Shown: piece by piece, positions 51,201-53,721 of the stretch
Numbering within the stretch: position 1 is the first letter of the stretch
Layout of the letters: each line of letters begins with the position of its first letter
Source: Diphasiastrum complanatum
Lineage: Eukaryota; Streptophyta; Lycopodiopsida; Lycopodiales; Lycopodiaceae
Reading direction: 5' to 3'
DNA length: 64,000 nt
NCBI GenBank assembly: GCA_029204225.1
Contig: CM055107.1
Location: 5,415,997-5,479,996, forward strand
The notes under the pieces: model-generated
Seen by the model: only the letters and a program-made list of their open reading frames with translations
The model's database searches: none
What the model was told of the DNA's origin: nothing
Translations under genes and position numbers: made by a program

Positions 51201-51969
51201 AACAACGTTTGTGTTGAACATGGCATAAAGAGGGAATTCACAATCCCTTTTTGCTCCACATTAGAACAAAGTGTTAGAATGCAAGAACAGGTCAATTATG
51301 GAAAAGTTGATATCTGTCCTTCATTAAAAGGGTCTTCCAACTTGTGGGCTGAAGCAGCAAAGGCTGCGGTAAGCATTACAATTGATAATTGGGAACATGA
51401 CATTGAAGAAATTTGGATTTGAAAAAAATCCTTAGCGAGCCATCTAAGGTGAAGAAGCTCTCAGAACATTATGATGACATGACATTCATGGCTGAAGGAA
51501 GATCAAGAGAACTTAGGAACTGTGATAAAGCAATGAAGGGTGCAAAATCGCTGAATGCTTAAAAGCTAGGGCTATTGCATCTGTTAAATATTCCTCCTAA
51601 ACAATGGGATAGTATATCAATGGATTAATAAACAAAATGATGCTTTTTGGGTCATAGTTGACCAGTTAACGAAACTGGCTACATTTTTTCCGACCTACAA
51701 AATGAAGTAAAATGCTGTCCCTTTTTACTGAATACAACACAGCCATAATAAAGAACAACAAATCGTTTCTCTAAGACCATAAGTTTCCTGTTATCTACAT
51801 GTTCACAGAACACTCCAGAATTTTCAATAGACAGCTTGGGGGGGTAAAGTAATACCTTTCCAACAGGGAAAGCAACAGGGTAGCACATGAACATAGCGAT
51901 TCGCACAAGCCACAGAAGATTTGCACCTACAGATAGCCCATATCTTGAACAGATTGCTTGTGGTATGAC
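7850..51969 (-). CDS. DUF21-CBS (CNNM/MGR-type) magnesium transporter, 10 of its exons, N terminus missing
   Basis: Ten exons on the minus strand (51969-51856, 47751-47665, 47496-47425, 36615-36548, 19329-19242, 19081-19008, 18838-18433, 8409-8363, 8124-8049, 7882-7850) join without frame error into 354 codons plus stop. In order they encode the last part of the DUF21 membrane domain ([17 protein letters not shown], then [14 protein letters not shown]), the linker [16 protein letters not shown], a CBS pair ([42 protein letters not shown]) and the acidic segment [14 protein letters not shown]. This is the plant CBSDUF/MGR family, relatives of animal CNNM and bacterial CorC, which move magnesium across membranes. 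All splice sites are GT-AG and phases agree at every junction, arguing for a working gene. The roughly 100-120 residues with the first helices were not found up to 64000. Family assignment is firm; substrate is inferred from homologues. The last exon is the least certain. Confidence 0.88.
8049..8124 (-). CDS. DUF21-CBS gene, exon i
   Basis: 76 nt, between CTTGTCAG and GTAAATG. It encodes [20 protein letters not shown] followed by SCWAA. Plant homologues have a similar IRVAAAAAASSVAR tail after the acidic segment. Confidence 0.85.
8363..8409 (-). CDS. DUF21-CBS gene, exon h
   Basis: 47 nt, between TTGATGCAG and GTAATT. It encodes [15 protein letters not shown] plus two bases of the next Arg, exactly what should follow FEELLQ at the end of exon g. 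About 10.0 kb of transposon-filled intron lies between the two. Confidence 0.92.
8410..8930. other. Intron sequence without recognised feature
   Basis: AT-rich intron DNA next to exon h. Part of 8600-8900 looks LTR-like, but no boundaries could be set. Confidence 0.4.
8935..9175 (-). pseudogene. Ty3/gypsy pol linker remnant
   Basis: The minus strand carries [14 protein letters not shown] at about 9090-9130 and, in another frame, [20 protein letters not shown] at about 8970-9040. These are the adjoining blocks just upstream of the reverse transcriptase in plant gypsy elements (consensus FAWSYxD(L/M)xGI, then DPxAKPIRQxxRxxxPxxAEKV). No other part of the element was found nearby. Confidence 0.65.
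9176..9814. other. Repeat-derived intron DNA with spaced TTGACC motifs
   Basis: No gene seen. Three TTGACC hexamers stand exactly 10 bp apart (9447, 9457, 9467). The surrounding sequence resembles untranslated retrotransposon DNA, but it was not assigned. Confidence 0.4.
9815..10825 (-). mobile_element. LINE fragment: ORF2 endonuclease domain
   Basis: In minus-strand order: [10 protein letters not shown] at about 10775, [27 protein letters not shown] (the GDFN block, altered), then [17 protein letters not shown] and [13 protein letters not shown], and finally LSDHSYL. This is the full order of an APE-type endonuclease of plant LINEs, but spread over at least three frames. The catalytic Glu (TETQ) and final SDH remain readable; the GDFN Asp context is degraded. 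It abuts the LTR of the chromovirus, which may have inserted into it. Reverse transcriptase is absent. Confidence 0.8.
10826..11280 (-). repeat. Chromovirus 3' LTR (455 bp)
   Basis: On the minus strand the LTR begins TGTTATGTACC directly after the polypurine tract and ends AGTTGTAACA, giving matching TGTTA/TAACA ends. A TATA-like CCTATATAGTGG (11131-11142) lies about 140 bp inside and would be its promoter. Confidence 0.75.
11281..11293 (-). other. Polypurine tract
   Basis: ATGGGGGGGGGAA on the minus strand, immediately upstream of the LTR start TGTTA, is the expected plus-strand primer of the element. Confidence 0.75.
11306..12536 (-). pseudogene. Chromovirus integrase and chromodomain
   Basis: The integrase core shows all three catalytic blocks: [31 protein letters not shown] and [12 protein letters not shown]. 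The N-terminal zinc module has [20 protein letters not shown] joined directly to [11 protein letters not shown], so the stretch with the CxxC pair has been cut out. After a frameshift near 11650 the tail continues to a chromodomain ([20 protein letters not shown]), the module that steers integration to modified histones. Stop at 11306. The deletion and frameshift make it inactive. Confidence 0.85.
12559..13362 (-). pseudogene. Chromovirus RNase H with end of reverse transcriptase
   Basis: It begins [20 protein letters not shown], the palm/thumb boundary of a gypsy reverse transcriptase. Next comes RNase H with [49 protein letters not shown] and [10 protein letters not shown] basic insert ([14 protein letters not shown]) interrupts the linker. 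In the open frame 13440-12559 the first 27 codons read opposing copia sequence. Confidence 0.85.
13363..14965 (+). CDS. Open gag-protease polyprotein fragment (copia)
   Basis: The open frame is 554 codons including an opposite-strand chromovirus lead-in; copia sequence starts near [18 protein letters not shown]2 gag: [20 protein letters not shown] and [20 protein letters not shown]. Zinc knuckle: [17 protein letters not shown], with the last Cys replaced by Arg. Protease: [18 protein letters not shown], intact DSG. After the protease, [30 protein letters not shown] and [12 protein letters not shown] look like a diverged GAG_pre-integrase domain, but no integrase catalytic block follows. The absence of stops over 1.6 kb contrasts with neighbouring relics and suggests recent activity, or trans-mobilisation, of a non-autonomous form. 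Not a host gene as far as can be seen. Confidence 0.7.
13363..15513 (+). mobile_element. Copia-derived element with long open gag-protease frame
   Basis: The plus strand carries copia gag, zinc knuckle and protease in one long frame, then a divergent pre-integrase-like part, then a second frame ending in a degenerate reverse-transcriptase block. An LTR-like sequence follows at 15514-15758. The 5' end is cut off at the chromovirus. Another copia reverse-transcriptase piece (17480-17890) may belong to the same element, split by LINE DNA. Confidence 0.75.
14974..15537 (+). pseudogene. Open frame with degenerate copia reverse-transcriptase tail
   Basis: 187 codons. The first 120 residues are not recognised. 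The end reads [20 protein letters not shown] and then [10 protein letters not shown], resembling YGLKQAPRAW...FDxHL and the catalytic YVDDI(V/I)FTG of copia, with the first catalytic Asp displaced. It continues nine bases after the preceding stop in a different frame, and its last codons fall in the LTR-like sequence. Confidence 0.5.
15514..15758 (+). repeat. LTR-like sequence (245 bp) with TATA box
   Basis: It begins TGTGGAAATTCG and ends GGTTCCACA, perfect 7-bp inverted ends. CTCTATAAAAGG at 15588-15599 is a clear TATA box. No polypurine tract precedes it and no primer site follows, so it may be a recombined or solo LTR. Confidence 0.5.
15905..16250 (-). mobile_element. LINE ORF2 fragment between endonuclease and reverse transcriptase
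   Basis: The minus strand reads [36 protein letters not shown] and STGAFWREF. This is the linker after the endonuclease in plant LINEs (consensus PWWxEEC...KxAY...FW). It directly adjoins the CT-rich tail of the next LINE. Confidence 0.65.
16255..17480 (-). mobile_element. ORF1-only LINE copy with CT-rich 3' tail
   Basis: It holds a nearly whole ORF1 followed by a short 3' UTR that ends AATAAAGC plus a TTC/TC-rich tail (16255-16312). The 3' UTR aligns with the LINE at 578-620: agctttattaaYgtcKtttcc, then the same spacing. ORF2 is missing between ORF1 and the 3' end. Either an internal deletion occurred or this is a non-autonomous subfamily. Confidence 0.7.
16543..17460 (-). pseudogene. LINE ORF1 protein (coiled coil plus RNA-binding domains)
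   Basis: Two overlapping open stretches (17357-17079 and 17082-16543) form one protein broken by a frameshift near 17090; coiled-coil-like sequence ([20 protein letters not shown]) extends it upstream to about 17460. The N-terminal part has repeated hydrophobic heptads. The C-terminal part shows [57 protein letters not shown] and [15 protein letters not shown]. That is the RRM-like core and C-terminal domain of L1 ORF1p, a nucleic-acid chaperone that coats element RNA. Confidence 0.75.
17480..17891 (+). pseudogene. Copia reverse-transcriptase fragment
   Basis: 125 open codons with [59 protein letters not shown] and [14 protein letters not shown], the N-terminal half of a copia reverse transcriptase including the first catalytic Asp (QMDVTNAFL). 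It stops at 17891, before the YVDD block. It is probably the displaced continuation of the copia at 13363. Confidence 0.8.
17892..18432. other. Intron DNA with palindrome and GA repeats
   Basis: No gene seen. It contains a 21-bp palindrome (GCAGGTTGCTGAGCAACCTGC, about 17987-18007), GA tracts near 17910 and 18165-18232, and a GC-rich stretch unlike the AT-rich intron around it. Exon g starts at 18433. Confidence 0.4.
18433..18838 (-). CDS. DUF21-CBS gene, exon g (CBS2)
   Basis: 406 nt, the largest exon, between GCTTGAAG and GTATGCT. It starts [20 protein letters not shown] and ends [18 protein letters not shown]. Between these conserved blocks lies a polar, Asn/Asp/Lys-rich insert of roughly 90 residues without a recognised fold, a position that is variable in the family. 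Confidence 0.92.
19008..19081 (-). CDS. DUF21-CBS gene, exon f
   Basis: 74 nt, between TTGATGCAG and GTTTTTTTTTG. It encodes [20 protein letters not shown] and RRMP plus two bases of Arg. The donor is followed by a nine-T run, which could affect splicing efficiency. Confidence 0.9.
19242..19329 (-). CDS. DUF21-CBS gene, exon e (CBS1)
   Basis: 88 nt, between GTTGTAG and GTGAGTC. The first base completes the Trp codon of exon d, then follows [20 protein letters not shown] and PRNIIGLLL, the most conserved block of the family. Confidence 0.92.
19330..20290. other. Intron DNA with a retroelement leader motif
   Basis: No exon recognised. On the minus strand, GGTGATGACAAGAGTCCC at about 19775-19795 matches the gypsy leader motif seen before gag at 57915-57940. 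The rest is AT-rich. Confidence 0.4.
20291..21489. other. Intron DNA with short minisatellite
   Basis: A CT-rich tract lies at 20295-20322. A 14-bp unit (TATCCAAGGTTCGT) occurs about five times between 20568 and 20645. The open frames across it differ by frame and look like by-products of the repeat. No gene assigned. Confidence 0.4.
21490..22575. repeat. Tandem array, three ~350-bp units plus partial fourth
   Basis: The landmark GACTGTATTCCTGGACC (with variants) recurs at about 21490, 21844, 22194 and 22547, giving periods of about 350-354 bp. Each unit also carries GAACGTTCTGGGCTAACC-like, TGTTCCCACAGGTTCC and TTTCGCGTGACCTAATTGCG-like blocks. Units differ by scattered substitutions and short indels (for example around 21565 and 21930). 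The last partial unit runs into the hAT fragment at 22575. Confidence 0.85.
22545..23391 (-). pseudogene. hAT transposase fragment (BED finger and DUF659)
   Basis: The frame starts at about 23391 ([20 protein letters not shown]), directly beside a long CT repeat. [21 protein letters not shown] resembles a BED zinc finger. After a Pro/Ser/His-rich stretch with frameshifts, [20 protein letters not shown] and [15 protein letters not shown] are the DUF659 core of plant hAT transposases. The dimerisation end is missing: the sequence enters the 350-bp array. It is divergent in orientation from the hAT at 24467 and clearly related to it. Confidence 0.7.
23391..23833. repeat. Long CT and CA microsatellites with CCCTAAA-like units
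   Basis: (CT)n at 23391-23419, 23472-23533 and 23777-23833; (CA)n around 23418-23450, 23577-23715 and 23738-23770. Between them stand CCCTAAACCC at about 23540 and CCCTAAACCCTAAACCC at about 23722, short plant-telomere-like runs. Open frames here are repeat artefacts. Confidence 0.9.
23880..24045 (+). repeat. Left arm of an inverted repeat pair
   Basis: The arm contains AAATTTAAAAATGCGTCC, a poly(A)-rich run, GGACACGTTCGAC and GGACGCGGACGCAAAATGG. The reverse complement of 30600-30785 gives the same order (GGACACGTCCGAC, GGACGCGGACGCCAAAATG). The pair encloses the hAT and foldback elements; both arms touch TA repeats on the inner side. Confidence 0.65.
24149..24181. promoter_or_regulatory. 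Paired subterminal palindromes of the hAT
   Basis: GGTACCGCGGTACC, a perfect 14-bp palindrome, occurs at 24149-24162 and again at 24168-24181. Related GTACC-rich sequence lies near the right end (29960-29988). In hAT elements such subterminal repeats bind the transposase; that role here is inferred. Confidence 0.55.
24467..28725 (+). pseudogene. hAT transposase gene, four exons, two nonsense codons
   Basis: Exon 1 24467-26343, exon 2 26458-26803, exon 3 26894-27055, exon 4 from 27162; introns are GT-AG. The BED finger shows [21 protein letters not shown] long Pro/Ser-rich linker leads to DUF659 ([20 protein letters not shown]). The hATC dimerisation block is [19 protein letters not shown] in exon 3. 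In-frame stops: TAG at 26201-26203 (after FWRDA) and at about 26741-26743 (after PITW). A frameshift lies in the GA run at about 27253-27268. The long C-terminal tail is acidic then Pro-rich and ends with AT-hook-like [16 protein letters not shown] and PGRRGRPRT before TAA at 28725, after further frame changes. Few lesions suggest a young, recently disabled element. Confidence 0.75.
28726..29982 (+). other. 3' region of the hAT
   Basis: No further gene recognised. Poly(A/T)-rich stretches lie at 29520-29640. Several GTGGATAATCCAC-type palindromic motifs occur at about 29648, 29732, 29745 and 29837, probably subterminal repeats of the element. Confidence 0.45.
30230..30372 (+). pseudogene. Captured copia gag segment
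   Basis: One frame reads [20 protein letters not shown], then [11 protein letters not shown] and [14 protein letters not shown]. The copia at 13796-13935 has [31 protein letters not shown] and [14 protein letters not shown], so this is a close paralogue of that family's gag just before the zinc knuckle. The first knuckle Cys is lost. Confidence 0.8.
30551..30570. repeat. Perfect 20-bp palindrome in foldback right arm
   Basis: TGTACGGCACGTGCCGTACA equals its own reverse complement. It sits about 18 bp inside the right end, as the GGTACC palindromes do in the hAT. Confidence 0.7.
30600..30785 (-). repeat. Right arm of the outer inverted repeat pair
   Basis: Reverse complement of the left arm at 23880-24045, with matching GC-rich blocks and A/T homopolymers. 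Beyond it, GGACAGCGAGAGAGG resembles the sequence outside the left arm, so similarity may extend to about 30860. Confidence 0.65.
30872..31148 (+). CDS. Unrecognised open frame with a membrane anchor
   Basis: From ATG at 30872 the frame gives about 91 residues. A stretch reading [20 protein letters not shown] is a good single transmembrane segment preceded by basic residues ([10 protein letters not shown]), a signal-anchor arrangement. I do not recognise the family. It follows the inverted repeat and precedes copia sequence, so it may be a captured exon or chance. Confidence 0.25.
31221..31865 (+). pseudogene. Copia pol fragment, internally deleted
   Basis: 214 open codons. [20 protein letters not shown] is a short Gln/Gly repeat in the linker. 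[20 protein letters not shown] and LVDLPNG are the start of the reverse transcriptase, joined in frame to [16 protein letters not shown], normally about 200 residues further on. The YVDD block is therefore lost. Confidence 0.75.
31892..32674 (+). pseudogene. Second copy of the copia linker region
   Basis: 260 open codons. The part [38 protein letters not shown] and [16 protein letters not shown] parallels the linker at 31350-31590 ([42 protein letters not shown]). It is less similar towards the reverse transcriptase ([14 protein letters not shown] for [12 protein letters not shown]). The last 60 codons are unassigned. Confidence 0.6.
32785..32792 (+). other. Polypurine tract
   Basis: AAGGAGGG immediately before the LTR start TGTTGGAA. 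Confidence 0.65.
32793..33271 (+). repeat. Copia 3' LTR (479 bp)
   Basis: It begins TGTTGGAATG and ends TTTCCTACA. TATATATATG near 33093 is a likely TATA box. A block at 32829-32853 (GGTTACTTTGACCCAAAAGG and onward) is shared with the LTR at 62396-62840. GATAGTCAATAGTCAAGTAGTTGGACAGCC-type short repeats lie at 33033-33085. Confidence 0.8.
33272..33403 (-). repeat. Gypsy leader/LTR piece, downstream part
   Basis: The minus strand contains GTGACGACTTGTGTCCTCTC at 33366-33388, matching the plus strand at 53475-53500. Together with 34240-34450 it forms one repeat split by the MITE at 33404. Confidence 0.65.
33404..34239. mobile_element. hAT-like MITE (836 bp) with perfect 8-bp target duplication
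   Basis: Flanked by GGCTATAC at 33396-33403 and again at 34240-34247. Terminal repeats: CTTAGAAGCCCGTTCC at the left end and CTTAGTTGCCCGTTCC (reverse complement) at the right, 13 of 16 matching. Interior: three diverged copies of a 70-90-bp unit (GAATCGCTGTCTGAGCCACG, with GCTTTGTTAAAAAC) at about 33740, 33828 and 34090. No coding capacity. A paralogous empty site lies at 53454-53461. Confidence 0.85.
34240..34450 (-). repeat. Gypsy leader/LTR piece, upstream part
   Basis: Read on the minus strand, CTTCCTTACTTGGTGCCC, then GACATTTTGATAGCTTCTTC and CTAGATTTGTTTGTGTATAG aligns closely with the plus strand at 53385-53460. Confidence 0.7.
34451..36547. other. Intron DNA with a short duplication
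   Basis: No gene recognised. A unit of about 50 bp (CTTGTAGAAGTCTCATCTCC and onward) is repeated in tandem at 35268-35317 and 35320-35367. The rest is AT-rich. Exon d begins at 36548. Confidence 0.45.
36548..36615 (-). CDS. DUF21-CBS gene, exon d (CBS start)
   Basis: 68 nt, between TATTTTAG and GTATGAC. It encodes [20 protein letters not shown] and LN plus two bases of a Trp codon completed by exon e. Residues match the usual [18 protein letters not shown] of plant homologues. It sits alone, 10.8 kb from exon c and 17.2 kb from exon e. Confidence 0.9.
36616..38270. other. Intron DNA without recognised feature
   Basis: AT-rich DNA between exon d and the hAT insertion. Short open frames show no family motif. 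Confidence 0.4.
38279..41328 (-). mobile_element. Complete hAT transposon (3,050 bp) with 8-bp target duplication
   Basis: Target duplication CGTTCACA at 38271-38278 and 41329-41336, perfect. Terminal inverted repeats: left CAAGGTTGCATTCAAACG, right (reverse complement) CATGGTGGCATTCAAACG. TCAAACG motifs repeat near both ends (38294-38365 and 41303-41318). The transposase gene is on the minus strand. The element lies in the 10.8-kb intron of the DUF21-CBS gene. Confidence 0.92.
38722..40750 (-). pseudogene. hAT transposase with one stop and frameshifts
   Basis: Starts [19 protein letters not shown] at 40750 (BED-finger entry); [16 protein letters not shown] is its second half in a shifted frame. 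The main open stretch 40601-39540 holds DUF659 ([20 protein letters not shown]) and [22 protein letters not shown] follows MDRMVE at about 39542, after which the frame continues ([20 protein letters not shown], then [16 protein letters not shown]). Another shift precedes the hATC block [19 protein letters not shown] (in 39228-38722). The C terminus is acidic ([16 protein letters not shown]). The lesions suggest the copy is no longer autonomous. Confidence 0.85.
41337..42160. other. Intron DNA without recognised feature
   Basis: AT-rich, with small open frames lacking motifs. Confidence 0.4.
42165..42700. repeat. CT microsatellite and C-rich duplicated minisatellite
   Basis: (CT)n runs from about 42171 to 42227. 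Then a C-rich unit of about 125 bp (CCCCTCGCTGATGGTGCATC, GATGGATCACCCCCACCCCT, CAGCCCTGCCTCCCTCGC) occurs twice, about 42365-42490 and 42555-42680, separated by a C run of over 25 bases near 42525-42550. The 236-codon Pro/Ser-rich frame across it is a repeat product. Confidence 0.85.
42862..42990 (+). pseudogene. LINE ORF1 C-terminal fragment
   Basis: [20 protein letters not shown] followed by [18 protein letters not shown] parallels WRTTRDAATLIIRFTSLASR at 243-482. It ends just before the carrier-protein exon at 42993. Confidence 0.6.
42993..43825 (+). pseudogene. Mitochondrial ADP/ATP carrier, two-exon truncated copy
   Basis: Exon 42993-43365 begins after TTTGTCATAG and encodes [40 protein letters not shown] and [20 protein letters not shown]. 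The second exon 43714-43825 (after ATTTTGCAG) encodes [18 protein letters not shown] and [17 protein letters not shown], including the carrier signature RRRMMM. A frameshift (LAFW for LASGG, near 43092) and a TAA in place of Tyr (LLFV*SLEFAR, near 43128) disable it. The intron is retained, so this is a DNA copy, not a retrogene. It ends in copia integrase sequence at 43826. The parent protein exchanges ADP and ATP across the inner mitochondrial membrane. Confidence 0.9.
43826..44290 (-). pseudogene. Copia integrase C-terminal fragment
   Basis: [13 protein letters not shown] (near 44230-44190), [18 protein letters not shown], then [20 protein letters not shown] and KTILIGY. These are the last catalytic Glu block and the following conserved region. 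Stops are present. Confidence 0.75.
44300..45146 (-). pseudogene. Copia gag with intact zinc knuckle motif
   Basis: It starts [20 protein letters not shown], shifts frame, and continues [20 protein letters not shown] and [16 protein letters not shown]. The knuckle [14 protein letters not shown] has all four ligands but lies in another frame near 44450-44490. Confidence 0.75.
45319..45330 (-). other. Primer binding site (tRNA-iMet type, one mismatch)
   Basis: TGGTATCACAGC follows the LTR; the usual form is TGGTATCAGAGC. Confidence 0.75.
45331..46233 (-). repeat. Copia 5' LTR (903 bp) with short internal repeats
   Basis: It begins TGTTGGATTTATTTCC and ends CTGTTTCCCCAACA on the minus strand, giving TGTTGG/CCAACA ends. 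Between 45930 and 46110, GACTTRTCGRAG-like motifs recur at about 20-bp intervals. They may be regulatory or a small minisatellite. Confidence 0.75.
46234..46496 (-). repeat. Possible LTR fragment
   Basis: The minus strand starts TGTTAGATCCCGGTCTCAC at 46496 and adjoins the copia LTR. The GC-richer composition differs from flanking intron DNA. No partner was found, so the call is tentative. Confidence 0.3.
46497..47424. other. Intron DNA without recognised feature
   Basis: AT-rich sequence leading to exon c at 47425. Confidence 0.4.
47425..47496 (-). CDS. DUF21-CBS gene, exon c
   Basis: 72 nt, phase 0, 24 codons, between AAATCTAG and GTAAGT. It encodes [20 protein letters not shown] followed by MTEK, the linker before the first CBS motif. 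The intron to exon b is only 168 bp. Confidence 0.9.
47665..47751 (-). CDS. DUF21-CBS gene, exon b
   Basis: 87 nt, phase 0, 29 codons, bounded by TTTGTGCAG and GTAATTATT. It encodes [18 protein letters not shown] and [11 protein letters not shown], the conserved end of DUF21. About 4.1 kb of intron with gypsy and copia relics separates it from exon a. Confidence 0.9.
48120..48860 (-). pseudogene. Chromovirus-like gypsy RNase H and integrase zinc region
   Basis: [13 protein letters not shown] (about 48790-48830) opens RNase H, followed by [51 protein letters not shown] and [12 protein letters not shown]. After a stop come [20 protein letters not shown] and [12 protein letters not shown]. The order and wording match the chromovirus at 12300-13100. 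It breaks off in the integrase zinc region. Confidence 0.8.
48861..50140. other. Intron repeat DNA with a small duplication
   Basis: No gene recognised. Two related stretches, GCACCTTCCCAGCCACCAGA (49336) and GCACCTTCCAAGCCACCAGA (49385), form a tandem duplication of about 50 bp. Confidence 0.4.
50480..51550 (+). pseudogene. Decayed copia: zinc knuckle, protease part and integrase core
   Basis: [19 protein letters not shown] (near 50500-50560) is a knuckle with one Cys lost. [20 protein letters not shown] and [20 protein letters not shown] are the protease-to-integrase segment. [20 protein letters not shown] is the start of the integrase core. Many stops. It lies antisense to the host gene, in the intron between exons a and b. 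Confidence 0.7.
51560..51705 (+). pseudogene. Gypsy integrase core fragment
   Basis: [20 protein letters not shown], stop, then [20 protein letters not shown] match the gypsy consensus LLQPLxIPxWKWExIxMDF and HDAIWVIVDRLTKxAHFIP. It ends about 150 bp from exon a. Confidence 0.7.
51856..51969 (-). CDS. DUF21-CBS gene, exon a (DUF21 membrane segment)
   Basis: 114 nt, phase 0 at both ends, 38 codons. It follows CTCCTTGCAG and precedes GTATTAC. It encodes [17 protein letters not shown] and a hydrophobic helix ending [10 protein letters not shown], the last part of the DUF21 membrane domain. It is the most upstream exon recognised; a preceding exon should end near a GE dipeptide. Confidence 0.88.
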
Positions 51970-52254
51970 CTGCAAGGAGCAATGAAATTTTTCAAGCACA
52001 GACCTCCACAGCAAAAAGAAAAGTTCTCTTGTAACAGATCCAGGAACAGCCCAATTCAATATAAGTTTGTTCACAAGTACATACCGACATAAAAAATCAA
52101 ACGTTCAAAACTTCAAACCCCACCAATTACAAAAGCAAACTCACAGGTATTGACACTAAAATTAGCTAGTTAATGGGACTCGTTCAGAATTTGATGTGCT
52201 TATGTGCTTATAATTAATTGAACTGTTGACAATGACGAACTAGCTATAAAATCC
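51970..52254. other. Upstream intron of exon a
   Basis: No coding motif. The preceding exon of the DUF21-CBS gene was sought here and beyond without success. Confidence 0.4.
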
Positions 52255-52740
52255 AATCATAACAGGTCTTTGGAATTTTTTCAATTAGACCAAGTGTCCA
52301 CTTAATCGTAGCTTGTAACTGACTAAGATTAATGTCCGACAATAGACGCCTTAACCAAATAGCTTCCTTTGTAGCATGTGCAGCGGCAATGTATCCGGCC
52401 TCTGTCGAAGATAATGCAGTGGAATTCTGCTTCTTGCTGTTCCACAAGTCAGGACCCTTGTTGAATACAAAGATGTCAACTTTTTCCTATCAACATCTCC
52501 AGCCCAATCTGCATCTGTAAAACCTTGATGAAGATTAACCTAGGTATTTGAATCATCATTCGAATTTCCACCATAACAGATGCAATAATTTTGTGTCAAC
52601 AGTAATATCAAAGAACTCTAAGTAGAGCTTTCCAATGAATAAAACTTGGATTCGACAAATACTGGCTAAGTATACTAATTGAATAAGCAATGTCAAGTCT
52701 AGTACAAATCATGGCATACATGAGATGGTCGGTATCGGAA
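52255..52740 (-). pseudogene. Copia RNase H fragment
   Basis: RAIGSLLYAMICTRLDIAYS is the segment after the reverse transcriptase. DADWAGDVDRKKLTS (shifted frame) and SKKQNSTALSSTEAGYIAAA plus ATKEAIWLRRLLSDI are the RNase H core. Three frames are used, so it is inactive. Confidence 0.75.
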
Positions 52741-53194
52741 AAGGCCTCGCACCAGAGACTGGTCCTGGACGAGTGGCACTTCCATGTTGGCTAAACCCGC
52801 ATTCATCAGAACCGCAAGGCAGTTGTCAATGAGGAGAGCATCAATTTTCTGCTCAATAAGCAATGGAAGGATGGTATACTACGAGGGCGTGTGAGCGGCA
52901 CGGCCAGGCATTCGGCAGGTAGATCGGGGAGAAGCCTCTCCCTCCTCTCGGCTAGGTGAAGTGGACGTGGATGGGGACGAAGATCCGGTCTGCTGGGACA
53001 CGGATGGAGAAGTAGCGGTGCGTGGATGGACTGGTGGATCAACTAGGACTCGGTGGTGGAGCTGCACTCCTGCTGAGTCGAGCTCTTTGTCCAGAAGGAG
53101 CAGCGGCGCCCGAAAGGCGGCATTGCAGTGTCATCATGAGGTCGGTTTTGGAGGTACTGGCCCCATTATCTGACTTAAAGGATTATCTCATGGC
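52741..53194. other. GC-rich unassigned stretch
   Basis: The base composition differs from the surroundings. Overlapping open frames on both strands are Pro/Ser/Arg-rich with no recognised motif. It might be the variable linker of a LINE or hAT gene. Confidence 0.3.
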
Positions 53195-53370
53195 CTCATG
53201 TTTGCACTAGGACAACTGTGTATTTCTTCACATCGGCTTGAGATTGAGACCCGACAATTCCAGGGTATTCTGAGAGAGGCGAGGATTTACCAATTATATA
53301 TCTTGGGGCAAGTGAAATCCGAGGACCACTTCATCTTCCAATGTCCAATCTATTACATATTTCCTTTATT
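53195..53370 (+). pseudogene. LINE zf-RVT fragment
   Basis: FALGQLCISSHRLEIETRQF, ARIYQLYILGQVKSEDHFIF and QCPIYY parallel FTLGQFRVSSHQLAIETGRI and SEEHFIFRCPIYY at 1034-1402. It ends where the gypsy leader repeat begins. Confidence 0.75.
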
Positions 53371-53377
53371 TGGCAGC

Positions 53378-53721
53378 TTACTTCCTTACTTGGTGCTCTA
53401 TTTGGTGAACATTTTGGCAGCTTCTTCACCACCTATCACTTGCTAGATTCGTTTGCGTAGAGCCTACGTTGAGTGACGACTTGCGTCCCCTCCCTCAAGG
53501 TTTGTGCTTTTTGCATTCGTTGCCTTTTTGCATTTTTATAACTTTTCTATCATGCCGACCACACAGGCCTCCCTAGTACTGAGGACATCGTTGCCTGTTT
53601 GGATGATCATGCTACTCAGCTTAATAATATCCAACAAATGGTTGTTACTATCCCTTCTCGAATTTACTTTCCCATTGCACAAGCATTCAGCACTCGACAA
53701 CCACTTCATTCTTATTCTCAT
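53378..53721 (+). repeat. Gypsy leader and gag start
   Basis: The sequence parallels 33272-34450 (minus) without the MITE. GTGACGACTTGCGTCCCCTC lies at 53477. An ATG at about 53542 opens a gag-like N terminus (TGLPSTEDIVACLDDHATQL after a frame change). It meets the truncated 3' end of the opposing gypsy at about 53722. Confidence 0.6.

Noticed and set aside
7850-51969. DUF21-CBS exons as scattered pseudogene fragments carried by transposons
   Set aside because: All ten are on one strand, in gene order, with intact splice sites, matching phases and no stop in 354 codons. Independent captures would not give this.
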